NCBI GenBank assembly: GCA_964343805.1
Contig: CAYFLR010000007.1
Location: 115,950-179,949 of the forward strand
Direction of reading: 5' to 3'
Length of the DNA: 64,000 nucleotides
From: CAYFLR01 sp964343805
GTDB taxonomy: Bacteria > Bdellovibrionota_B > Oligoflexia > CAYFLR01
Below are positions 38,460 through 46,779 of the stretch, piece by piece (within the stretch, counting starts at the first letter, position 1; each line of letters begins with the position of its first letter). Position numbers and translations under genes: made by a program. The notes beneath the pieces were generated by a model that worked only from the letters and a program-made list of their open reading frames with translations, was not told the DNA's origin and did no database searches.

Positions 38460-39635
38460 CTAATCGAGCTCATAGACCAGCCTGATACCGAAGCTATCAT
38501 TTTCCATGGGCTTAAAAGTATTTGATTCGGCTATCGTTTGACACCGGATGGGAGTGCTCATAAAGCTGCCCCCTTTTCCTCTCATGAGATAATTTCTAAA
38601 ACCAAATCCATCCCTGGCCATATTTATAAGAGGTTTATAGGTGACCATATGCCAGACATTTCCGTAAAGGTCATAGATTTTCTGGCCATCAACGATTAAG
38701 GGCTGTTTTAGTTGAACGGCTTGGGTTTCACCGCGAGAATTGGCTTCAAACCAGGCATAGTTTGCAAGCTCTGCCTCTTTGTCACCAAAGAAAAACTTCT
38801 TTTTATTTCTTCCTCGGTTGCGCGCCACATACTCCCACTGCTGTTTCGTTGTGATACTGTATTTCCTGTTTTTCTGATGGTCGGGAATGACTTCATAGAT
38901 TAAAGGGTCATTGTTTTTTGAGAGACTATTGAGGCGCTCTATAAAGTCGGCCACCAACTTAATATCAATTTGCTCCACGGGATGATCAGGTCGCATTTTT
39001 ATGCCACCTAGAGTGGTACTTTCTGCACCGTCATTGAAACGGGAAGGGTTTTCACCCATTATTTTAAACCATTGCCACTGGGTCACTAAAGTACTTTGGA
39101 AACCAAAGGCTTTTTTAAATCTAATTTTTCTTCGATCTTTTGGATCAGTAAAGGAGAGAGATTCTTTAAAAGATCCCTTTTTAATAACCACGAATTCCAT
39201 TCTCTGAAAAGGGACTAAGGTTTTTGTCCCCACCTGCTTCTTTTCTTTTTTCTCTTGCTTTTCCCTTTGTAGCTGGCCTTTTAGTCGCTTTTTTAAAAAG
39301 CCCAGATCTAAATCTTTAGCTTTAGCATCACTGGATAACCCTCGATAGTGAACCATCAAAGTGGGGTCGGCTAAAGCCTCTGCTAAGGGAATTGGATTCT
39401 TAAAACCTAAGCCACTCTCTATATCCATTACAATTTTTTTTATATGACCTTCGTTGAGTATATTTGTTTCTAAGAGACTCTCAATATAGGAAGCGAGACT
39501 CACTGTTTTTTCTATCGAGGTCACCTTATGAACGAGGGATGCGCGTTTATCTAAAAAGGAACAAGGGTTCGCCGTAACAACATGAGGAATAATGAGCAGC
39601 AAAGCAAAAAGAATTTTTGGGGATATGGATCGCAT
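38460..39635 (-). CDS. Exported sulfatase-modifying-factor (FGE/SUMF1)-like domain protein
   Basis: About 391 residues: signal peptide (about 1-23, ending VTA), an N-terminal helical part, and a C-terminal SUMF1/EgtB-type domain from about 155: EFVVIKKGSF, WQWFKIMGENPSRF, HPVEQIDI, TKQQWEYVARNRG, LYGNVWHMVTYKP, RGKGGSFMS and FGIRLVYELD. The cysteine pair that makes formylglycine in true FGEs is not seen (only one Cys near the end, in IRCQT), so this is probably a non-FGE member of the fold. The start at 39635 is preferred because the longer frame up to 39722 runs into the insertion-sequence end; no clear ribosome-binding site is seen. Confidence 0.65.
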   Translation of the reverse strand: MRSISPKILFALLLIIPHVVTANPCSFLDKRASLVHKVTSIEKTVSLASYIESLLETNILNEGHIKKIVMDIESGLGFKNPIPLAEALADPTLMVHYRGLSSDAKAKDLDLGFLKKRLKGQLQREKQEKKEKKQVGTKTLVPFQRMEFVVIKKGSFKESLSFTDPKDRRKIRFKKAFGFQSTLVTQWQWFKIMGENPSRFNDGAESTTLGGIKMRPDHPVEQIDIKLVADFIERLNSLSKNNDPLIYEVIPDHQKNRKYSITTKQQWEYVARNRGRNKKKFFFGDKEAELANYAWFEANSRGETQAVQLKQPLIVDGQKIYDLYGNVWHMVTYKPLINMARDGFGFRNYLMRGKGGSFMSTPIRCQTIAESNTFKPMENDSFGIRLVYELD

Positions 39636-39695
39636 AGAAGAAAGTATACTGAATACCCGTAGGTGAGTCAATTTCAGCGAGATCATGTGCCACGG

Positions 39696-40443
39696 GGTTT
39701 TGTTGCATGCTGAAAAATACAAAACAAAACTGTTAAACTATATTTCCAGCTAAAAGCTGCCAATGTTGAACGGGAGTTGGAGAAAATAGTTCCATCAAGG
39801 ATATTTGCTTTTTTCTGAACATGGCTGCTATTTCAATGCCCGTGATCGTGATTTTCGCAGTCCTGAATGTTTTAAATCCAAGCATGGGAGAAATAATCCG
39901 TTTAATATTGCGATGGTCTTGCTCGATAATGTTATTTAAATATTTTAATTGTCTGATCTCAGCCTTCATTACCCGCTTTGAATTCATTTTATCAAGAGCA
40001 GCTTTTGTATCCCTTTTTGCCGTGAGAAGAAAATCAATGGTGTTTCCTTTCTTATCCACTGCTCGATGCGGATGGCCGCCCCAAAGGTATCTCCAACTTT
40101 TATTTACCTTGATGTAAGTTTCATCCATGCGCCACGATGCGCCCGCTGGATGCTTATCCTTTATAATCATTTTTTCTATGAAAGGAACAAGTTTTATCAC
40201 CCAACGAAAAATTGTTGTATGGCTTATTTTGATGCCTCTCTCAGACATAATTTCAGAAATTTGTCGGTATGATAAAGGATAAGATAAATAATAGCGAATA
40301 CATCCGTGCGACGGCCGGTCTTATAGTGAGACTACTAGATTTATAGCTGCTAAAATCGAGCATAAAAATACCTCTTTAAAAATGTTTTGGAAGAGGTAAT
40401 ATTATATCAAATTTAGGCTAAAAATTCAGCGTGCAACACAACC
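39696..40443 (-). mobile_element. Decayed IS6-family-like insertion sequence
   Basis: Terminal inverted repeats: GGTTTTGTTGCATGCTGAA at 39696-39714 matches the complement of 40425-40443 with two or three mismatches. The core TGTTGCA is like IS26/IS6 ends. About 748 bp, close to the family's usual length. No matching 8-bp target duplication is seen at the junctions. The single gene inside is broken. Confidence 0.7.
39733..40363 (-). pseudogene. IS6-type transposase, frameshifted and internally deleted
   Basis: Downstream frame (from 40248): HTTIFRWVIKLVPFIEK, WRMDETYIKVNKSWRYLWGG, RAVDKKGNTIDFLL, then KYLNNIIEQDHRNIKR and the family tail FKTFRTAKITITGIEI. Catalytic Asp (residue 42) and Glu (109) are present, but the 25-30 residues that should hold the second catalytic Asp (usually in a DKSGAN-like motif) are missing between TKAA and the KRV segment. 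Upstream, the N-terminal part lies in two other frames (MLDFSSYKSS at 40363 on, then SHYKTGRRTDV, then IRYYLSYPLSYRQISEIM), so two frameshifts also occurred. Not functional. Confidence 0.75.
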
Positions 40444-40477
40444 ATGAAACCTGCCACATTAACCAGGAGGGAGTCCT

Positions 40478-42290
40478 GTGAGATTTATGACAATACCAAC
40501 CTTTGTATTTTTTATCATGTTTTTAATAAAAAGCTGCACATTGCCATCTACGGAAGAGGAAAGCGACAATGATAATGAGATTACATCGTCAGAATCCATC
40601 ACTCAAATACCTGGTTCTACTCCTACCATCAACACTGTGGCGACTGTGAAACCGGTTTATGGAGGGACGCTCAATTTAGTCTCTGCCTTTGACAATTTAG
40701 GTTTTGATGACGCTATTGTCGAGCACTATGGCACCTACTCTTTGAAACTCACCAATGAGGATGTGTGGGAAGGGGACTGGACGCGGGGAGCGGCTGGAGG
40801 CCATGGTTCGCAAGAGGCGAGATGGTACACCGAAGGGAATGATCCTTTGACTATTTATTACGGGCAAATTGCGGAAAGCTGGGAAGTGCCGGTGTGGGGG
40901 ACGCTGGTTTTAAATATCCGCAAAGGGGTGAAATGGCATGATAAGGAACCGGTGAATGGTCGAGAGNNNNNNNNNNGATGTGGCTTATTCCATCAAAAGA
41001 ATTTATAAGCTCGATACCGGTTACGGTAAAAACTACTTTCCTGATTTGGCGGCCAACCTGGAAGTGACAACTCCAGATGATCACACAGTGATATTAAAAG
41101 CCCCGGAAGATCAGTTTTCTTACCTCATCTATCTCCAATGCGTTAATCATATCTTTCCTAAAGAGGCGGTGGAAACTTTTGGTAATATGAGTGATTGGAA
41201 AAATTCTATTGGCACTGGCCCTTTTATGCTCACCGATTATGAGGCGGGAAGTTTTATGCATTTCAGTAAGCATGAAAACTATTGGAAAACCAATCCTATC
41301 GGCCCAGGAAAAGGAGACCGGCTTCCCTATGTGGATGAGGTGAAAATAAAAATAACCGATGACTATACGAAGCAAGTGGAGGCTTTTACCAAAGGAGAGA
41401 TTGATATCATCACTCTCGCTCAGCCTGCTGCCAAGTACTTTTTAAAACACCCTAACCTCACCTACATCAAGTTTCACTATGAAATAGGGGCGGCAGTAAT
41501 AAACATGCGAACCGATAAAGAGGATTTACCCTATTCCAAAAAAGAGGTTAGGCAGGCCTTGTCCTTAGCGATAGATCAACCCACTATGCTGAAAGAGATG
41601 TATGATGGGGATGGGCAATTGCTCCATTGGCCGGTAGGACCGGTGTTTGAACACAGTCTTGCCTACATGGAACTTGGGGATCTCCCAGAAAAAGTACAAG
41701 AACTCTTTGGTTATAATAAGGCGAAGGCCAAAGAGCTTTTGGATGAAGCCGGATATAAGAAAGAGGACAGTGGCATTCGATTTGAAACAGAGATTTTGGC
41801 CCTTAATTCTCCTCTCTACACCGAATCATTGGAAAAAGTCAAAGAGATGTGGAAGGAGATTGGAGTTACTCTCAAAATAACTCTGCTTGATTATAGTACC
41901 TATACTAAAAAAGTTTTGGCGAGAGACTACGATCATATGATCTTTGGTTGGTATGCTCCCGCAGGGTCCTATGATGCGGGTCTTAACTTTTCCAAAAACC
42001 ATGCGTGGAATCTCAGTTACATTAATGATGAAGTGGCTAATAAGGCGGTGAAAGAGATGGCCCTTCAGCATATTGATCAGCCCTCTATGATGGGGATTCA
42101 CCGAGAATTGATGCCTCATTTATTGGAGCAGGCCTATACCATTCAGTTACCTAAAGCCACCACCTATCGTTTATGGTGGCCTTGGGTTAAGAATTATAAG
42201 GGCGAATGGTCTATGGGCTATCAACGACCTTACTATTTTGTGAAGTATATTTGGATCGATCAAGTGTTAAAACAGAAGATGGGTTTTTAA
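40478..42290 (+). CDS. Family 5 peptide/solute-binding lipoprotein, interrupted by an assembly gap
   Basis: About 600 residues. GTG start with GGAGGGAG just before it, signal peptide ending IKSC. The protein matches the SBP_bac_5 (DppA/OppA) family: GGTLNLVSAF, an INVR-like NIRKGVKWHDKEPVNGRE, DVAYSIKRI, PDDHTVILKAPED, SIGTGPFMLTDYEAGS, KEVRQALSLAIDQPTM, DEAGYKKEDSGI and a final aromatic-rich end. It would bind a peptide or other solute outside the inner membrane. No permease or ATPase gene is nearby, so it is an orphan; it may serve in sensing or with a distant permease. Ten N at 40967-40976 interrupt it; the true gap is a multiple of three. Confidence 0.85.
40967..40976. other. Assembly gap (10 N) inside the solute-binding protein
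   Basis: The frames on both sides (ending VNGRE, starting DVAYSIKR) align only if the missing length is a multiple of three. In family members the segment after this loop reads like TAEDVVYSI, so only a few residues are probably lost. Confidence 0.85.
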
Positions 42291-42292
42291 AG

Positions 42293-42324
42293 TAAAAAAG
42301 CCCTCACCCCGAGGGGGTGAAGGC
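42293..42324 (-). terminator. Intrinsic terminator of the Cys-repeat gene
   Basis: On the minus strand a GC-rich 11-bp stem (GCCTTCACCCC / GGGGTGAGGGC, one mismatch, 3-nt loop) is followed directly by a run of six T. It lies 28 bp after the stop of the Cys-repeat gene. It also sits just after the convergent solute-binding gene and may help stop that transcript. Confidence 0.75.
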
Positions 42325-42351
42325 CTTAAAAAATCCTATATCAAAGGATGA

Positions 42352-43458
42352 TTACTTAGGAGCTTCCTCCATTTTTTCTTGAACAAAGTCAGCGCAATCG
42401 GGATATTTGGAAACCAGTTTTTGTTCTAATTTCTTCAGGCACTTCTCTTTTTGTTCTTTCTTAGGTTTACGTACACAGCCATCAAAGTCCTTTTTGTAAG
42501 GATTCAGCATTCTTTCACACTTGGCATGCTTATCATTTCTTTGGTGACGGTTGTTTCTCTCATGGCGCTGATTTTTATCATTGCGCTCTGCTTTTTGATG
42601 TTTCCCTTTCCGGTGCATGGCTCTGCCCATATTGTCTTTCATATGTCTGATCTGATCGTTGATGGCTGGAGCACATTTAGGGAATTGCCCAATCATCTCA
42701 TTGCTGACTTTATCAAGACAAGAAAATCTCTTTTCAGGCTGCTTAAACTTCTTACAACCACGAACTTTTTTATGAACCAGCTTAGAAACTTTACGGCACT
42801 CACCATGTTGTTTGATGCCTTTGTCTCCTTTGGGGTCTTTATTTTTATGTCTACGTCCCACATGCTTTCTTTTACGTTCTGGGTGTCTAGGTGGTTGACC
42901 ATCAATGGATTCTCTGACCTTATCATCGATTTCTTTTGCACATTCTGGATGTTCAGCGGTGGCTTTTTGTCCAAGCTTATTGAAACAAGCTTTTCTCTTG
43001 CCATCATCCTTGATACGCATACATTTATCAGCTTCTGGAGCAAACTTTTGGAAGATAGGCTCACATTTTCCGCCAGGACCTTTGGGTGGCTCATGCCTGT
43101 CACCTTTACGTGGTGGATGCTTTGGTCTTTTATGGGGTCTCTTATGAGGCTTTTTACCTTTATGAGGTCGCTTCATTTCTGGCTTATGAGGCTTTTTAAT
43201 CTCTTTGACACAGATCTTATCACGACACGCCACGGCAGCAGCATTCCGACACTTTAAAAACTCTGGTGGCTTACTTTCATCACACTCAGACTCATTCAAA
43301 CATTTAGTCGCCTCTCTAATAAGCTCTCGCCCTTCAGAGGTGTTATATTTACAATTTTTGAAGCCGCCGGGTCTGGGAATCAGTTTAGCGGGAAAGCTTA
43401 AGGCCACACTGCTGGCAAGAAAGACACTAAGTACAAGAAACAACTTAAAAAACTTCAT
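42352..43458 (-). CDS. Secreted Lys/His-rich protein with three C-x13-C-x11-C-x14-C repeats
   Basis: 368 residues. Signal peptide about 1-22. Three copies of a four-cysteine unit (starting at CEPIF, CRKVS and CERML) share exactly the same spacing of 13, 11 and 14 residues between cysteines. Each ends in a pattern (F/L)-x-K-(L/V)-x10-P-x-C-A followed by a helical tail (ID-DKVRE, IN-DQIRH, VQEKMEE). The N-terminal part has about seven further cysteines. The linkers are extremely basic: PHK/RP repeats with many His, Lys and Arg. No family recognised. Possible roles, all speculative: antimicrobial-like, metal-binding or wall-binding. AGGAGG precedes the ATG; a strong terminator follows. Confidence 0.75.
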   Translation of the reverse strand: MKFFKLFLVLSVFLASSVALSFPAKLIPRPGGFKNCKYNTSEGRELIREATKCLNESECDESKPPEFLKCRNAAAVACRDKICVKEIKKPHKPEMKRPHKGKKPHKRPHKRPKHPPRKGDRHEPPKGPGGKCEPIFQKFAPEADKCMRIKDDGKRKACFNKLGQKATAEHPECAKEIDDKVRESIDGQPPRHPERKRKHVGRRHKNKDPKGDKGIKQHGECRKVSKLVHKKVRGCKKFKQPEKRFSCLDKVSNEMIGQFPKCAPAINDQIRHMKDNMGRAMHRKGKHQKAERNDKNQRHERNNRHQRNDKHAKCERMLNPYKKDFDGCVRKPKKEQKEKCLKKLEQKLVSKYPDCADFVQEKMEEAPK

Positions 43459-43594
43459 AACACCTCCTAATAAAAATGAAAAAATTGGTATTAGTTAATT
43501 CTTAATTTTTTCCCATAACCCATTGCATCGACCTCTTTTATTTATCCTTAAGAAAAGTCAATTTGGTTTATAAAAACAGATAGGTAGAAAGCTC

Positions 43595-44389
43595 CTAATC
43601 TTTCTTACGATTAAGAACAAATCTCTCCACTGTTTTTCCAATGAAAAAACTAAGAAAACATAAACCTATAAAAATGGCAGAGAGCTGTCTCATCCAAACT
43701 TCGAAATGCTCATTTTGCCAAGTTAAAAGAAATACCAGAGTTAAACCGAGGGCTATTAGAATAATAATTTCTGCCAGGGATTGACCAATCCAGGATGCAG
43801 CGGGAGGCTTAGTTTCAACTTCTTTATTTTGAATAGATGTAGTTTGAGACCGATTCTCTTCTTCTTCATTCTCATCCTCATCAAACCATCTTGGGATTAA
43901 TACGACGGGGCTATCAGCTGGTTTGTTAACAATGCCGGTTTCAGTTACTAGTTTTTCAGCTATTTGGGCGTAAAGAGCTTCCGTCTTCTCGTCTCTTTCT
44001 ACAAATCCATAGAAACTTTTGATCTCTTCGGGAATAGACCCAGCGATCATATTAAAAAAAGCCGACCAATCGAGAATGGGCAGTGTGAAGGTGGAGACGC
44101 TCGATTCTTCGATGGTTTGTCCTTTGTGCACCAGCAGGATGATTCCGACTCCGCCATCACTTTTCCTCACTTCTCGAATCAGAGTGAGACCATCCATCAC
44201 CGGCATATCCAGGTCGGTGATTATAAGATGAAAGTTCTCTTGGTGCAGGCAGTAAAGGGCTTTCGATCCATCACTGGCAAACTGAATATCTACATTGAGC
44301 AGGTGAAAGTGCTTCTCTATTTTGGCAATGGTTTTGGGCGCATTGTTTTCATCATTAGAGACATAGAGGATGTTAAAAACATTATCCAT
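43595..44389 (-). CDS. Receiver-domain protein with C-terminal membrane anchor
   Basis: 264 residues. An N-terminal receiver domain (about 5-125) has acidic residues Asp13/Glu14 and phospho-acceptor Asp59 (IITDLDMPVMDGL). The conserved Lys near position 105-110 is replaced (FTLPILD), so switching may be altered. A Glu-rich linker follows, then two TM segments (about 207-224 and 234-254) and a basic tail. Receivers tethered by C-terminal TM helices are rare. It starts 7 bp after the acyltransferase/CNB gene, so they are co-transcribed and may form one membrane signalling unit. Confidence 0.7.
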   Translation of the reverse strand: MDNVFNILYVSNDENNAPKTIAKIEKHFHLLNVDIQFASDGSKALYCLHQENFHLIITDLDMPVMDGLTLIREVRKSDGGVGIILLVHKGQTIEESSVSTFTLPILDWSAFFNMIAGSIPEEIKSFYGFVERDEKTEALYAQIAEKLVTETGIVNKPADSPVVLIPRWFDEDENEEEENRSQTTSIQNKEVETKPPAASWIGQSLAEIIILIALGLTLVFLLTWQNEHFEVWMRQLSAIFIGLCFLSFFIGKTVERFVLNRKKD

Positions 44390-44396
44390 GATTGAT

Positions 44397-45347
44397 TTAT
44401 CCCTTGCTCGATTGCAATTTAGCTAAAGCCTTGGTGGTGTCCGTGAGTCTTCGGGCGATAATCTGAAACATATCATGCATCCGGGTGGGATGTTTGTACA
44501 TCACTGATAGAAAGTTACTGCGGTCAAAAGCTACACAGGAACAAGGACTCACCGCAATGATAGAGGCGGTTCTTTCATCGTTTGTGACAAGACCCATCTC
44601 TCCCAGTAAAGATCCGGTTCCTAATCTGACAATACTCACATAAGAGTCTTCAGTGAGTTTAATTACTTCCACCTCGCCAGATTCAACAATAAAGGCGGAG
44701 GTCCCTTTTTCACCTTCCCTGATGATCACTTCGCCCGGTTCAAAAATCACTCGGTAGAAGGTTTCTTGAAACCTGAGAATTTCTCGGTCTTTAAAAAGGG
44801 AGAGGTACTCATCATAAAACTTCTCAATATCCACTGCCATGGGTTTCACTTCGGAGTTAAAAATGTCCGAAAAAATTTGCTCCCCAATTTCATAGAAAGA
44901 AAACTTGGGTAGAATGTCCCATAAGGGAGGAGAGGCCAGGAGGAAAACATATTTTCCCTTGCGATTAAAAATAGAAATCAGCAGACTGCGTAGCAGGGAT
45001 TCCATTAGCAGGGAGTTACCCGCTACCTCTTTGAGAAACACCACCATGTCGATCAGATAGACAGTGCCTTTAACGTTTTTGACGCTTTCACTAAAATCAT
45101 AGAGGGAATTGATTCCATCATCATTTTGCTGATAGTGAATGGCTCTGATGTTGGCCACTGCTTTTCCGTGCTGCAGGGCAACTACATTAATGGTGTTGGG
45201 AAAAACATCATAGTGGTTGGAGACCTTTTTGCTTTGGCGAAAGAGTCGGTTGACTTTACGATCTTGCTCCACTAAGGCATCATAACGAACCGCTAATGCG
45301 TATTCCATTTCACGGCTACTGGTGGCTTCTTTTATAACGTAAGACAC
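44397..45347 (-). CDS. Acyltransferase-like (GNAT/FeeM-type) domain fused to cyclic-nucleotide-binding domain
   Basis: 316 residues in two parts. Residues 1-185 resemble N-acyltransferase/GNAT proteins of the FeeM/autoinducer-synthase sort (YALAVRYDALVEQDRK, then VVALQHGKAVANIRAIHY, GTVYLIDMVVFLKEV, SLLMESLLRSL). Residues 200-305 form a CNB domain: FEPGEVIIREGEKGTSAFIV, and a phosphate-binding cassette GEMGLVTNDERTASI at 249-263 with Arg259. Cyclic-nucleotide binding would thus gate an acyltransferase, as in the mycobacterial KATmt protein, but with the domain order reversed. Substrate unknown. First gene of a pair with the membrane-anchored receiver. Confidence 0.7.
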   Translation of the reverse strand: MSYVIKEATSSREMEYALAVRYDALVEQDRKVNRLFRQSKKVSNHYDVFPNTINVVALQHGKAVANIRAIHYQQNDDGINSLYDFSESVKNVKGTVYLIDMVVFLKEVAGNSLLMESLLRSLLISIFNRKGKYVFLLASPPLWDILPKFSFYEIGEQIFSDIFNSEVKPMAVDIEKFYDEYLSLFKDREILRFQETFYRVIFEPGEVIIREGEKGTSAFIVESGEVEVIKLTEDSYVSIVRLGTGSLLGEMGLVTNDERTASIIAVSPCSCVAFDRSNFLSVMYKHPTRMHDMFQIIARRLTDTTKALAKLQSSKG

Positions 45348-45483
45348 GAAGAATCCTTTTTAATTCTGGGAATTTCTAATCTTAAAATAATAACCGATTT
45401 TGATTAAGAGGGGTACCTAAAACCATAATACTAAGAACATTTTATAAATTACCAGAGGGTTTGGATGTGCTAAGATTCTACTT

Positions 45484-46776
45484 ATGAAAATATTACTATT
45501 AATGCTTACTATTATAGCACCATCACTTCGAGGGGATCCGCTTATAAATCATATCGAGCGTGGTCTAAAATCTAACTTTGATATGCAGGCAGAAAAATAC
45601 AAAAGGCAGAACCTACATGATGAGGGAGAAAATGCCTTTTATAATTTTTTTCCACCCTTGGAACTTTCCGCCAGCAAGAACTTTTCCTACAGCGTCGATC
45701 ATTCAGTTGATACCCCAGCCACCTCCACTTGGAGCGAATCTTTGGGGGTATCATCGAGTCTGACCCTCTATGATAATGGTAGAAGATGGAGGGATTATAA
45801 ACAGGGTAAGGTGGAACGGCAGATGGATCAAATAGCTAGCGATGAACGCATAGAAAATTATGTTATGCGAGTCATTGATGCCTATATGCAATATCAGCTG
45901 TTATTAAACCAACAGAAGATTTTGAAGCAAAACCATCAAAATGTAGAGTGGACCTATGATAAGTCTTTGGAGCTAGTGAAACTCGGAGCAAAAACCCCCT
46001 TAGAAACTTCCGATTTAGAAATTGAACTAGCCACCAGCAAGCGAGATCAGGAGGAGATGGCTCAAAGAGTGAGTATGGAAAGATCTAAGTATATTTTTCT
46101 GCTTGATCCTCATGCTTCGGTGTTAAGCATTCCGGTAGAAAATATCTTGCATTACACACCTTACTTTGTAAAAAGATACCGCTCTCATATGGATAAGATC
46201 GAGAAAGCGGGTGAGTTGGATTTGACTCATAACCTCTCCGAACGACAGAGCCAACTACAGAAGTGGGTGGCTACCAGCTCACTAGCGGGAGCGGAGCGTG
46301 ATTTCTGGCCAGAGATCACCGCGCGGGTGAGTTATGATCTTAACTTATCTTCTTATATTGGTGAGAGTGAAGGCCCCACCCAAGACCTCGGGGCCAGTTT
46401 AGGACTCGGTTGGAAATTTTTTGATTGGGGAAAAGACTTAAGGTCTCTAAAAATCAAAAGACGTAATTTAATGATGAGTGCTTTAGAAAGTAGAAAAACG
46501 GCCTTTAATCTCAAACTCGAAGCTAAAAATCTTGTAAATAATTTAAAGAACTTGCGTCAGAGTATTAAGATCACCCAGATGATCGTTAATAAATCCAAAC
46601 GCAATTTAGAGTCTAACCGGGCTCTTTATAGCCTTGGAAAAATCACTCGCTTTGAGCTGCAAACCGCAGGTAACCGACTCTTTCAATCTCATAATGAATT
46701 GGCTAGCCGGATGGTGAATCTCTATACTCTCTATGCACAGATACTGCTTATGGAAGGTAAAACCCTTAAACCTTAG
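45484..46776 (+). CDS. TolC-like outer-membrane efflux protein
   Basis: 430 residues with a signal peptide (about 1-17) and a long helical/coiled composition typical of outer-membrane factors. Two weak internal halves are visible: LVKLGAKTPLETSDLEIELA in the first and YSLGKITRFELQTAGNRLFQ in the second, both the classical G-x-x-(T/S)-x-(L/F)-(E/D)-(L/V) helix-turn of TolC homologues. It would form the outer-membrane exit duct. The gene is convergent with, and 3 bp from, the two RND pumps with which it should assemble. No CDS in the 136 bp upstream. Confidence 0.85.
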   Translation: MKILLLMLTIIAPSLRGDPLINHIERGLKSNFDMQAEKYKRQNLHDEGENAFYNFFPPLELSASKNFSYSVDHSVDTPATSTWSESLGVSSSLTLYDNGRRWRDYKQGKVERQMDQIASDERIENYVMRVIDAYMQYQLLLNQQKILKQNHQNVEWTYDKSLELVKLGAKTPLETSDLEIELATSKRDQEEMAQRVSMERSKYIFLLDPHASVLSIPVENILHYTPYFVKRYRSHMDKIEKAGELDLTHNLSERQSQLQKWVATSSLAGAERDFWPEITARVSYDLNLSSYIGESEGPTQDLGASLGLGWKFFDWGKDLRSLKIKRRNLMMSALESRKTAFNLKLEAKNLVNNLKNLRQSIKITQMIVNKSKRNLESNRALYSLGKITRFELQTAGNRLFQSHNELASRMVNLYTLYAQILLMEGKTLKP

Positions 46777-46779
46777 CGC

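Noticed and set aside
39688..40457. TGCCAC on both sides of the insertion sequence as a target-site duplication
   Set aside because: The right copy lies 8 bp away from the inverted repeat and matches over only six bases.
42451..43257. 268-residue plus-strand frame opposite the Cys-repeat gene
   Set aside because: It is the complement of a strongly biased Lys/His gene; no ribosome-binding site; the opposite frame has signal peptide, Cys spacing and a terminator.
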